A DNA stretch of 64,000 nt, taken from contig CM070594.1 in the NCBI GenBank assembly GCA_036346395.1, positions 53,863,519-53,927,518 on the forward strand, written 5' to 3'. Positions 33,859 through 44,156 of the stretch are shown here, piece after piece. This stretch comes from Hsuehochloa calcarea (taxonomy: Eukaryota > Streptophyta > Magnoliopsida > Poales > Poaceae). Within the stretch, counting starts at the first letter, position 1. Each line of letters starts with the position of its first letter. Below the pieces are notes generated by a model. The model saw nothing but the letters and a program-made list of their open reading frames with translations. It was not told the origin of the DNA and did not search any database. The translations under genes and the position numbers were made by a program.

Positions 33859-36654
33859 TTAACTACTGCTGGATGGAGATCCGACTTCCATCTCTTCTGC
33901 GACATTCTCGCCTAGAGGTTTCATCTCTGCGAGGATCTGATTTGCCTCTGCGGGTAAACAGTTGAAATCCTCTTCGATGGCTTGAAGGTTAGTTGATGGG
34001 TCGGAAGCTTTCAGCTTTGCCAAAGCAAGACTGACACCACAAGCAATAGACTCCTTAACGGAGTGGGCATAGTTCTCCCTAGTAGTCCTGAGCAAAACTT
34101 TGAGCTCTTCCAACAAAGAGCCTAGGTAGTTGACCTTCTCTATTGGATCGCTCAAAGAGGGCAAGCTTGATCCCGCGCCCATATCAAAAAGCATTTTGTT
34201 TAGCGAGGTGATTTTCTCGTCTAAACTAAGCACGAGAGCTGCCCCCTTGTCTTGCTCAAATTCTAGAGCTTTCTTCACTCTGGTCAATGCTTGTTTTTGT
34301 TCTGCATAGACAAAGCAAGTATTAAGTAAAAAGATTGGAAGACATATTGAGTCATGGCTACGACCAGTTACCTTCCTCTCTCTTCCTGGAATCATCCAAA
34401 AGCTTTTTATTGCTGGTCGTCAAGACTTCGATCGACCAGTTCTTAGCCTAAAGTTCTTCTTCAAGCTTTATTCTTCTGGCCTTTTCAGCCAAAGCATCTT
34501 CTTTTATTTTCTCTAAATCTATCAAAAGAATTTTTGATAAGGGAGAATAAATAAAAGGAAAGTCTTAAAGAAGAAAAAAGAAGAGGAATTCTTACTCTCT
34601 ATTTCAGTGTTTTTCTTCTAATATCCTAACTCGCTCGGTTAGTCCTCCGACCGTAGCGAGGTTTTCGATCATATGCTGCACAAGTAGCATTTCTTCCATA
34701 AACCTTCTTATAAACTTCAAGAAAGGTTATGGAGAAGATTGAAGACACTTACCCGAATTACGACATCATTGTAATCGGTAAAAATTTTATCGGGCTTCGC
34801 CTGCGTTAGGCGATCCGATATCCTCCCCAATAATCATCAAGTTCCTTACTCGCGGCAAATCGAGTTGAGAAAGGAAACTTGTTAGTTTTGGAGGGATGAC
34901 CTTCAGGTACTGGAACCTGTGGAAGATCTGCAGTGGTCTCTACCTCCGTTGCCGGCATAGTGACTACTATGGGATCTAGCTCAGTTTCCGGTGCCGAAGT
35001 AGGCTCGGGGGCTCCTCCAACCACGTCATCCTCAAGATGTCCTACCTGAGGAAGACAATGGCCGGACCACTTCCGATCGCCTGACCTGTTGAATGCGATT
35101 GGTCGGGCGACCGAGGATTGTGCAGATCTGCACAAGAGAAACAAAAAGTTCAATTCTACTTGGAATATACGAGGTATGTTTTTCATATAAAAATTGTACA
35201 TACCTGGTTGTTTTCTTAGTCTTGATCTTATAGCGCGCTGGTTTAAAATCCGTTGCGCCTGTTTTTCTCTTCTTTCTAATTGTTCCCACCAGTTCCGAAC
35301 TGGTAGGTTCAATTGTATTCTCTACACTCCCGATCAGGAGATCAGAAGCAATGTTCTCGACCATCTGGTCGAGAGCAAGGTCCCTAATCCCTAGATCAGA
35401 AAGTGTGGTTTCACTGGTCTCAAGAACAGCTGTCTCATGAACAACTATACGAGACTCAGTGATTGCCGCCTGGATTAATAAACAAAATTAATCAGGTGAA
35501 GAATATACTTCATCTTACAGAAGTTATTTCTTTCGGTTACTTACCTCAGTGTGACCGCTGTCTTCAGCGACCGTAAGACTGGTCGGATAATCAATAGGCT
35601 CACACGTCTCCGTAGCCTCGTTGATCTTAAGTCCGACCAACTACACATAAAGAGGATTAGAACTGATCGAAAATAACCAGAAAGGTGAAAAGAAGTTAAT
35701 ACACTTACCCTAAGTCTTTCAGCCCTCTCTTCAACACTAGCAAGTGCTAGGATTTGAGGAAAGCTAGCCTTGTCATCGTTAGCGGCCGAGATCATTTTGA
35801 TCCTATTTATGACGTCCTCAGAAGACAAGACTACGAATACAAATGAAAGGTCTTAGTTTTTGCGAAAATAATCAACTCGTAAAATAATCTGGTCGGGATT
35901 TCTGAAAAAATTACCTGGATCAGAATCCTTGGTAGCATCATCGCCACCGATGAACCAGAGCATCGAGCGTGCCCTGGTCTTTAAAGGACTAATCCTCCTA
36001 ATGGAAAAGTCCCTTACGACATGCCAGGAAGTTAACCCCCTGACACTCAGAAGATGGATGGCCTCAATCCATCTCCCAACATTTCCCTCCTTCTTCGAGG
36101 AGGAACGCCAACGCGAGTTCTCGACCGCCTTCTTACCGCTTTAATACAGGCCGTCTTCTCGCGTAACCTTCATGTAGAACCAGCTTTTCTTCCATGACGA
36201 CCAAGAGGACTTCGAGTACATACGAATGTACTCGTCAGCCTTGCCGTCATGAAGCCTTAGGGTACATTCCCCAAGGGTGCTGGTCGTTTTCTTCGTGTTC
36301 GCCATCCGGTAGTAATACTTGAAGAGTTTCATTGTCGGTGGAATCCCCAAGTATGCTTCGCAGAGGTAGACGAAGATGCTCAGGTTTGTAATGGCGTTGG
36401 GAGCAAGGTTGATCAACTCAACCTCATAAAACTCCAGCACTTGGGAGAGAAAAGAATGTGCTGGAAGCTTGAGCCCGCACTCAACATACGCGAGGAACAC
36501 CGGGATTTCTCCCTCCTCGCCGCTTGGGCAGTGCTCAACAAAAGCCGATCTCCAAGAAATCAAACTCCTGTCGGGTAGCAACCCAACCCTCTCCAAACTC
36601 TCCAATTTTCTCACTCAGATCGGAGATCGACCAGTTTGCGATGAGATCCGACAT
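33859..36654 (-). CDS. Antisense extra ORF of gypsy B (putative gypsy-type transposon domain)
   Basis: A multi-exon minus-strand gene lies between integrase and the 3' LTR. A likely start at 36654 reads MSDLIANWSISDLSEKIG. A one-base shift then leads to GLLPDRSLISWRSAF, VFLAYVECGLKLPAHSFL and FLGIPPT-type sequence (here YLGIPPTMKLFKYYY). This matches the plant 'putative gypsy type transposon' domain (Pfam Transposase_28 in my memory). Later open blocks are 35828-35541, 35312-34806 and 34395-33859. The last one is helical, ends EEMEVGSPSSSS, and matches the gypsy A copy. Intron borders are plausible between blocks but I did not fix them. The protein's role in retrotransposition is unknown. Its retention in two elements suggests selection in the past. 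Confidence 0.65.
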
Positions 36655-36952
36655 GGTGCCTTCCTTTTTTGGGTGAAGAACTCAAGGAAGATTTTCTTGG
36701 AGATAGAGGCGTAAAGGTTTAAAGCACTCAGCCGGGGTCGTTTTATAGACACTTCACTGTAACCGACCCTACGAGAAGTCCAACGGGCAAATACATTTTC
36801 GCCTGGCGGACAGAAATGCTTTCCTTTTTCCAGCGGTTTCTCAACTTTAAAATGAATCTGAGACGCCTCGAGTCCCACGGTATTTAATGAGAGGTGCATG
36901 CGATATGATTGCATCGGAGAACGTGTCCGCACGACCAACATTCATTTAAAAG

Positions 36953-36965
36953 TTCGGGGGCTAGC
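36953..36965 (+). promoter_or_regulatory. Polypurine tract of gypsy B
   Basis: The tract ttcgggggctagc lies directly before the 3' LTR start at 36966, where plus-strand DNA synthesis is primed. Confidence 0.7.
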
Positions 36966-37051
36966 TGTTGAGGATTAAAATATTCATATATTATCTTAAT
37001 ATATGATAAAGACCATACGTCTTCGTGGTCGTAACTTCTAAGACCACCGAC
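36966..37051 (+). repeat. Truncated 3' LTR of gypsy B
   Basis: Only the first 86 bases remain, with one mismatch to the 5' LTR. The sequence then switches to the tail of the copia LTR, so a deletion removed about 640 bp of this LTR plus part of its host. Confidence 0.85.
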
Positions 37052-37185
37052 TCGCTACATCGAATCTACTTCCGCTACTAGTCGGCACGTCTAGTGGTAA
37101 TCTCATGATCTATTACTAGCGGAGGTTTCTTGGTTGCGCGGTAAAATTTTATTTTGTGCTATTGTAGCCTACCAGTAACCCTTCA

Positions 37186-37445
37186 CTGGGGACTTCGAGC
37201 ATGTCGGATGCTTACCACGCGAAGACATCTACGTTATATCGAAGAAAGGTGACAAGAGCATCTCCCTATTTAGGGTCGGAAGTAACCCCAATGTGAACGG
37301 TCTTTCAAGGCTACTCTGGGTTCAGCGAAACTTTTTTAATTTGATCGTTCGACTTCAGTGCAACTTTAGGTTTCGACTGATTGGTCGAAGGCTGACCTTT
37401 ACTTGCTTCTCGAGTTGGTATCTGGCCAACTATCTCGAGAAATTT
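37186..37445 (-). pseudogene. Gypsy A reverse transcriptase N-terminal flank
   Basis: Minus-strand reading includes VTFLRYNVDVFAW and SDMLEVP, the segment that links protease to RT in gypsy pol. It continues across the copia insertion at 29609. Stops are present. Confidence 0.7.
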
Positions 37446-37904
37446 TCAGTCACATGTAAGTACCATCTTTTTACCACAGCAGACTACGATTACTCCTTTG
37501 GGACCTAGTATCTTAAGACATTGATAACCATAATTAGCAGCCATTAGGAATCGTGCCAAAGTTGGTCGTCCGAGTATGAAATTACATGCCGTATCAAAAT
37601 CGACTATATCAAAAAAGATTTTTTTTCCTATCCTGAAGTTGTTTGGAGAACCAAACGTTACATGAAGAGAAACTTGAATAATATGTTTGGCCGAAGACCC
37701 GGGTGCGATCCCATTAAATGAGTATCGTACATGTTTTACTTTGATCCTAAGTCCTTGCATTTCATCTAGGACACTCGTAAAAAATATGTTTAATGAACTC
37801 CCACCATCAATCAACACATGATTTACTCGACAGTTGTTGATGGTGGGCTCGACCACGATCGAAAATTGGCCTGGTTGAGTAAAAGGGATCGGACAGTCAC
37901 CCTT
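37446..37904 (-). pseudogene. Gypsy A aspartic protease
   Basis: The frame reads PTINNCRVNHVLIDGGSSLN. Plant gypsy proteases usually carry D-G-SS or DTGA at this site. It continues with LHVTFGSPNNFRI, FDIVDFDTACNFILGRP and ARFLMAANYGYQCLKI. The protease cuts the polyprotein. The open frame continues upstream to 38081 into GC-rich DNA with no gag homology, which is a chance fusion at the truncation point near 37904. Confidence 0.75.
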
Positions 37905-38300
37905 CGCGCCGCCCGCCGTCACTACCATGCCCTCCTCCTCCTCGTCGCCACACCCGCGTGCCCCGAGCCCGCCGTGCCACCTTGCCTTCTCCTCCCTCCC
38001 TTCTCGAGTGATGCCGCCGTCTCCGCCCTCCACGTCGGCCGCCGCCGCCATCCTCTCCTCCTTGTTGTAGCACTCTTGCACCCTGAGTCCACCGGGCCAC
38101 CTCCTTCTGTCCCAAGCGGTGCCTCCTCCTCCCTCCGCGCTGACTGTTGGCGCCGTCCTCCTTCTCCTCCCTCTCCCGCCGGCTAACTTCCTCCTCTAAC
38201 TCCGGTCCTCCCTCCCTTATCGGCTCGTCGCCTCGCCTCAAATACTCCGCACGCAGGCTAGATGAGCCGCGTTGGATCAGCCTACGGTGCTTAAACGGAC
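37905..38300 (+). promoter_or_regulatory. Upstream region of the ATP synthase beta gene
   Basis: C/T-rich GC-rich DNA fills the space between the truncated gypsy A and the TATA box. It probably holds the proximal promoter. I recognise no specific factor site. Confidence 0.4.
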
Positions 38301-38308
38301 TATAAAAC
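38301..38308 (+). promoter_or_regulatory. TATA box of the ATP synthase beta gene
   Basis: The sequence tataaaac sits 208 bases before the start codon. Transcription would start near 38330, giving a C-rich leader of about 180 bases. Confidence 0.6.
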
Positions 38309-38508
38309 AATGTGAACCGTACCTCGAGCTGTCCTGCCCGCGCAGCCAAGTCCACCCGGGAATCCCTCACCCTCAAGAGTGCCCCCCTCATTCCCCGACC
38401 CGACCCGATCCCCAAACCCCTACCACCCTTTCCCGCAGCGCGGAGCCGCCACTCCCCCACCCCGCGAGCCATTCGGGAAACCTAGATCCAAACCCCTCGC
38501 CGCCGGCC

Positions 38509-41500
38509 ATGGCGACCCGCCGGGCCCTCTCCTCTGTCCTCCGCTCCGCATCCCGCCTCCGCGCCGCCTCCTCGTCCCCGTGCCCCCGCGCGCCCCTCCA
38601 CCATCGCCCGTCACCCGCCGGCTTCCTCCTCCACCGCGCCGCCTCCTACGCGTCCTCCGCCGCCGCTCAGGCGGCGCCCTCCACGCCGCCCCCCGCCACC
38701 GGCAAGACCACCGGCCGTGGCGGTAAGATCACCGACGAGTTCACCGGCGCCGGCGCGGTTGGGCAGGTGTGCCAGGTGATTGGCGCCGTGGTGGACGTTC
38801 GGTTCGACGAGGGGCTCCCCCCAATCCTGACGGCGCTGGAGGTGCTCGACCACAATATCCGCCTCGTGCTCGAGGTGGCGCAGCATCTCGGGGAGAACAT
38901 GGTGCGCACAATCGCCATGGACGGGACGGAGGGGCTCGTCCGCGGCCAGTGCGTGCTCAACACCGGCTCTCCCATCACTGTAATGACATTCCCTCTTGGT
39001 CCTTTACCGCGATCGTGTTTGAGTGTTTCATTTGGATCTAATCTGACGAAATGACAAATCCGTAGGTGTTAGATTTGATATGTATGTACGGATCCGTGTA
39101 TTAAGTAGTGAATGCTGACTTTAGAGATCCATGACTATATGCTGTTCTGTAGCGGTTCTATATATGAAATGGTAAGGTGACAAATGCGAAAAAATGACTC
39201 TGCTGAACAGCATGCTTGTCATGATTTAGTCATGTTCAAATGCTATTTTGTAGATTTATATTTACAGTCCACTGTATATTTATATTTTCCTTATCATCTC
39301 TATTTTGATGGTCCCAAAATCACGCAAACCAAGGAGGGGATCTTTTGATTTTTCTGGTTAGGGGTTAGACGAGGAAGGGAGAGTTGAGAGGAAATGCATG
39401 GGTCTCATGTAGGTTCCCCAATCCCAAAAATAGGCTATGGGAAGTTCACAAGACCGTAAAATTCCCAAAGTTGTCCATAAATGAAAATGATCATACACTT
39501 TTAGGTTGCAGAGGCTGAGATTATTGTTTGCGCATGCAGGCATCATGGTTAGCTGATTATGAGTTCTGAGGGATTGGCTACTGAATGCATAAAATTACAT
39601 TAGTGTGAAGATTAGTTGTGACAGCTTTTTACAGAGGGAACTTAGTTGTTATTTCTCTGTTAGGTTGCAGAGGCTAAGATCTGTTATAGCCTGCATATAT
39701 TTAGTGTCTTTGAACTTAGTTGTTTCTATTAAGTATCACCTTCTTTGAACTTTACCATGTTGCTGTGTCTATTGCTGCATTTGTGACTTGTGTTTTATTT
39801 ATTTATTAGGTTCCTGTTGGTAGGGCAACGCTTGGGCGTATTATCAATGTTATTGGTGAGCCGATCGATGAGAAGGGAGATATAAGTAAGTCTGTGCGTT
39901 TATGTATGGCACTCGTATACATTAGCAAAAACTCGGTGGTTATTTCTCTGTTACGATTTTCCCTTGCTGATTACTCCCCTTTGCCGCAGCGACAAACCAC
40001 TTCCTTCCTATCCATCGTGAAGCCCCTGCTTTTGTTGACCAAGCTACAGAGCAACAAATTCTTGTTACTGGAATTAAGGTGCACTTTTTTGTCTCTTCAG
40101 GAAATTTGTGACTTTTTAATTAGTTAGATTTCCTTTTAATGTGGCAAGAGACATTTCTTTGTGTGCCAATTTAAGTTTTAATGCAAATATCGTACTTCTT
40201 CCAGGTCGTGGATCTGCTTGCACCCTATCAAAGAGGAGGTAAAATTGGTCTCTTCGGTGGTGCAGGGGTGGGCAAAACTGTCCTTATTATGGAGTTGATC
40301 AACAATGTTGCCAAGGCCCACGGTTAGTTTGGTCATATTGTAAAGTGGTTTGTTGTGCTTTACATTGGCTTATTTGTATCATCTGTTTATTCTAGGTGGT
40401 TTCTCTGTCTTTGCTGGTGTTGGAGAACGTACTCGTGAGGGTAATGACTTGTACAGGGAAATGATTGAGAGTGGTGTGATCAAGCTTGGTGACAAGCAGG
40501 TAAATTATACATATTTGTAATATGTTACTGGGACTCATATTTGTAATGTAAATTTTCCTTACGTGGTAGTATATTTTGTCAGAGTGAGAGCAAGTGTGCT
40601 CTTGTCTACGGGCAAATGAATGAGCCTCCTGGTGCTCGTGCTCGTGTTGGACTGACTGGCTTGACTGTTGCTGAGCATTTCCGTGATGCTGAAGGACAGG
40701 ATGTGCTTCTCTTCATTGATAACATTTTCCGTTTCACTCAAGTAAGTTGTTTGGGATCCTCCTGCCATCTCATCTCTGGCAAGTGCCACCAATCTTAATC
40801 TTGGTGGTTGCGCACATGACATTTGTCAAACATAGACTCTGATATCCGATCTACTTACTGTATTCTACTTAGCAGACAAGTCCTGCTTCTTCATGTTGTT
40901 GTTTTTCTTTCTCTTGAAATTCTGTATCATTATGACTTGAAAAGCTGTACATTGGTCTATCTGTCAGGCGAACTCTGAGGTTTCTGCTCTGCTTGGACGT
41001 ATTCCATCTGCTGTGGGATACCAACCAACCCTTGCTACTGATCTTGGAGGACTGCAGGAGCGGATTACCACTACAAAGAAGGGTTCTATTACCTCTGTTC
41101 AAGCTATATATGTGCCAGCTGATGATTTGACAGATCCTGCTCCAGCTACTACCTTTGCCCATCTTGATGCTACTACTGTGTTGTCACGACAGGTATGCCT
41201 ATCTGATTTCTAGTTATAATTTGTTTGGATTGGCATTGTGCCTGTCACGAGTGCAACTTATCTGTGCAGATTTCTGAGCTTGGTATTTATCCTGCTGTCG
41301 ATCCTCTGGACTCCACATCCAGAATGTTGTCTCCCCATGTGCTGGGTGAGGATCACTACAACACTGCTCGTGGTGTTCAGAAGGTTCTTCAGAATTACAA
41401 GAATCTTCAAGATATTATTGCCATTTTGGGAATGGACGAGCTCAGTGAGGATGACAAGCTGACAGTCGCTCGTGCTAGGAAGATTCAGCGGTTCCTTAGC

Positions 41501-42777
41501 CAGCCTTTCCATGTTGCTGAAGTTTTCACGGGTGCACCTGGAAAGTACGTCGAGCTAAAGGAGAGTGTTAATAGTTTCCAGGTATGTAATTTAACTGTAA
41601 CCCGTTTCCCCTTTAGAACGACAGTACTGCTGTAATATTAGCATGTTTGCTTCAACTTGTTGGCTGTTGGCATTCTGTGCCCTTTTGTGCTCTATGTAAG
41701 TTCAAGCTTAAAGGGATTTAATTGTTTTCTTTATGGTGGTAGTTAGTTATGAAAGATAATTATTCTGAAAATGTTATATAGAAGTTATTTATCAATTTTT
41801 ATATGTTTATTTACTATTTAGTACTCTTTTTTTTGTGTTTCTTGTAATGATGTCCTTGTAGTAATAAAAATTGCGCACCTGCTACTGCACATTAGTATGG
41901 TCCATGGATCAAAATATTTTTCGGGTTTTAAACAAATTCAAACGAATTTCATCGTTTTTCCGTAAATCCGTAACCGACGTTTGGTATGGTCCGTGTATTT
42001 GGTTTACTGGACCATACTTCAAAAAATGCTGTGCAAATTCTAGCTACTTTAGATGCCTTGTTGCCTGAATAGGGTATGAACTCATGTATCTATAAATAGG
42101 ATTTTAGGCTAGCACACTTCATGTTAGATATAAAAGAGCACGAGTTCTTGGGATTTTAATTGAAATGTCACAAGAATTGCAATTCTAATTTTTTTCGTTT
42201 GGAATGTTACAAGGACTGTATGTACAAATACTTAACTGACTTGCTAGTCACACAAGAATTTTGAAGTTTCTGCACTCATGTGTGGCCCACATTCCCTGTA
42301 TTTCAGTCATAATTGATTATATGGCTATGTGCTCAACATAAAGTTGCTCTGATTGTAAAATACTGTATGAATATGCTAGTACTATTGTACTGATGGATTC
42401 ATGTTGCATAACACAATAAATTGTACATTTTCCGAGAAATGAAGGGCCCAATTTTTTATAAATGAAAACTAAGATGTGTTCTTTGAAGCCATTAGTTTTG
42501 TTGCCCTAGTTTCTTGTGCATTGCTGCTGCTTTTTTTCTGAATCTTTCTTGCAGAACCATTAACAGTTTTCTTGAATTTGTTTACCACAATATTCATATG
42601 ACGCATCCATTCTTGTGCTGTTCCTCTTACTGTCGAGTAATGGATCTTCTCAACGTATCACAGGGTGTATTGGATGGGAAGTATGATGACCTTTCGGAGC
42701 AGTCATTCTACATGGTTGGAGGAATTGAGGAGGTCATTGCCAAGGCAGAGAAGATCGCCAAGGAGTCTGCCTCATAA
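38509..42777 (+). CDS. ATP2: ATP synthase subunit beta, mitochondrial (nine exons)
   Basis: This is the catalytic subunit of the F1 part of mitochondrial ATP synthase, made in the cytosol and imported. Exons: 38509-38979, 39810-39885, 39990-40078, 40205-40322, 40396-40499, 40583-40741, 40968-41192, 41270-41581 and 42664-42777. All borders are GT-AG and phases agree, giving 555 residues, close to the rice protein as I remember it. Residues 1-50 form an Arg/Ser/Ala-rich mitochondrial presequence ([20 protein letters not shown]). Visible motifs are the Walker A loop GGAGVGKT, the catalytic Glu in [10 protein letters not shown], Walker [11 protein letters not shown] and the DELSEDD loop that touches the gamma subunit. 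Intron 8 is about 1.1 kb and holds a foldback repeat. One unusual residue is Cys in [10 protein letters not shown], where relatives usually have Arg or Lys. The gene looks intact and is probably strongly and constitutively expressed. Confidence 0.97.
41894..42018. mobile_element. Small foldback (MITE-like) in intron 8 of the ATP synthase gene
   Basis: agtatggtcc at 41894 pairs with ggaccatact ending at 42018, and a second ggtatggtccgtg lies between them. The size of about 125 bp and the inverted ends suggest a miniature DNA element or its remnant. No target duplication is certain. Confidence 0.4.
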
Positions 42778-43849
42778 GCAATTCCCTCTTCAGAAGCAAT
42801 GCACAATTTCAACTTTTGGAGGTCAATGTGTTGTGCCTTGTATTCTCTGTTAGCCAGGACATGTACTTACAGGCAGGAGGTCCGGCCCTGCTGATGGATG
42901 TGTTTCCCCTCCACTTTTTTTTTACCAAATAAGGATTTGCAGTGACCTATTTGTTGGCTTACTGCCCTTCAAGGAAGATTCGAGTTCTCTTTTTGTGCGA
43001 TCCATGAGCGACGAGACCGTGAACTTGTTATTCTCGGTGACCGAAACATTTCACCGATACCAACACTGATGTTTATACTTCATACATGTTCTGTGGGCGG
43101 CTATCGCAAACATTTCTTATTTAGTCAGGCCTCTAGTTGTTTATGATTGATGGTTCTCCTTTGTTCTGGCACGGATTTAAGATGCAATCTCTTTATTTTG
43201 ATGGTTTCTTTTCTTTCTCGTCTTGCATCTTTTTCATGTCACCTATGGTATGATGATTATCTTTGGCAATCTCGGTGGTATCCATGAGACAGAATTCTCG
43301 CAAACATTTCATCTGAGAATCAGCCGCAAACATTCGTATGGTTCTCCGGTCCAAGTCTCCGCGAACTTTTTCTTCTTTTTAGAACAAGCTGCACGCCATA
43401 CCCATTTTCTTTTTTCCCTCATTTACAAGGTGCGAGTGTGAGTGTGCGACCCTGTGATTTCGTTGCTGATTTGGAGTACGGTACCAATTTGAGCTTTATC
43501 ACAGCCCCGATAACTAAGAAATTACTGCGAACAATTGAGGGAAAAAATCCTGTGACGAACTTCGTCAACTCTGCATTTTCTAGGTATATACGTAGCTTTA
43601 CATGGTTTTTGTTTTGTTTTGTTTTGTTGCTGCTGCTTGCATCCAATCGGATTGTAGTCGCGCCCACGAGTAGAGTGTAAATGAGAACAATTCACTCTTA
43701 AAAAACATCTTCAGCTCTCCATTTGACACGTGACCAATGAAAGTAGGCCCCACCTGTCAGCATCTCGTGCCCCCGCATATCCCACTGTCATCCAACCTGG
43801 TAAGCCCCTGCCCCGAGATGGGATCCCTGCGGAGCCAACCCAATAAACC
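42778..43849 (+). other. 3' UTR and downstream region of the ATP synthase gene
   Basis: The 3' UTR probably ends in the first 300-450 bases. The rest has only short, unrecognised open frames. The phrase cgcaaacattt recurs near 43105 and 43300. Confidence 0.45.
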
Positions 43850-44156
43850 GTCTGTTTGGAACGGTTTCGGCTTTGACTTTTCGCTTGGAAAAGTCGTCGT
43901 TCCAAATCAGGGGGGCTTTTTCCGAAGCCGGAAGCCGCGTTTAATGTGAGCAAGCTGGAAGCCACTGCGGGTCAAGTTCTCGCGCCCCGTTCTGAATTTA
44001 TACCTCAACTTCACATATATTTACCCGTTTTTGTCATCGTATAAAAGCCCCTCCCAACCCAACTCCCAACCCTAATCCCGCTCCCCCGCACCACGAGCCC
44101 CTCCCTCTTCTCTCCCTCACGCAATTGCCTCCTCTCTTCCTCCCACGCGGCGCCGG

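Larger units (their letters stand above)
30268..37051 (+). mobile_element. Ty3/gypsy retrotransposon B, non-autonomous, with antisense ORF
   Basis: Order on the plus strand: 5' LTR (30268-30990), primer site, short gag-like frame, a large internal deletion, RNase H, integrase, then a minus-strand extra frame, polypurine tract and an 86-base start of the 3' LTR. The two LTR starts differ at one position over those 86 bases, so the insertion is fairly recent. Protease and reverse transcriptase are missing. An extra antisense frame between pol and the 3' LTR is known from Tat-lineage plant gypsy elements, which is the likely placement. Confidence 0.85.
29610..37185 (+). mobile_element. Ty1/copia LTR inserted in gypsy A, itself split by gypsy B
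   Basis: The LTR starts TGTTGAAAATATGTCCTAGA at 29610 and ends ...AACCCTTCA at 37185. It is flanked by ctgag (29605-29609) and ctggg (37186-37190), a 5-bp target duplication with one change. The first 658 bases and the last ~134 bases belong to the same LTR family as the element at 47498-58044. The 37052-37160 segment is the reverse complement of 55090-55216. Gypsy B occupies the middle. A stretch of the LTR core is missing at the right junction (37051/37052). No internal copia sequence is present, so this is a solo LTR. Confidence 0.75.
22536..37904 (-). mobile_element. Ty3/gypsy retrotransposon A (defective, 5'-truncated, host of nested insertions)
   Basis: Minus-strand order: protease (37904-37446), start of reverse transcriptase (37440-37186), a copia LTR insertion (37185-29610), the rest of reverse transcriptase, RNase H, part of integrase, then an antisense extra frame on the plus strand, polypurine tract and 3' LTR. 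Gag, primer site and 5' LTR are missing; homology stops at 37904, just upstream of the ATP synthase gene. The reading across the copia insertion is continuous: DVFAW and SDMLEVP on one side, AVIGHMLALRPDKKPVK on the other. That proves the nesting. Many stops and frameshifts are present. The antisense frame between integrase and 3' LTR points to the Tat lineage (inference). Confidence 0.8.

Noticed and set aside
37905..38081. Extension of the gypsy A protease frame into GC-rich DNA
   Set aside because: The protease homology ends at 37904, and the upstream residues are low-complexity and unlike gag.
38272..38508. Upstream in-frame ATG for ATP synthase beta (start at 38272)
   Set aside because: It lies before the TATA box, and the ATG at 38509 gives a typical mitochondrial presequence of the expected length.
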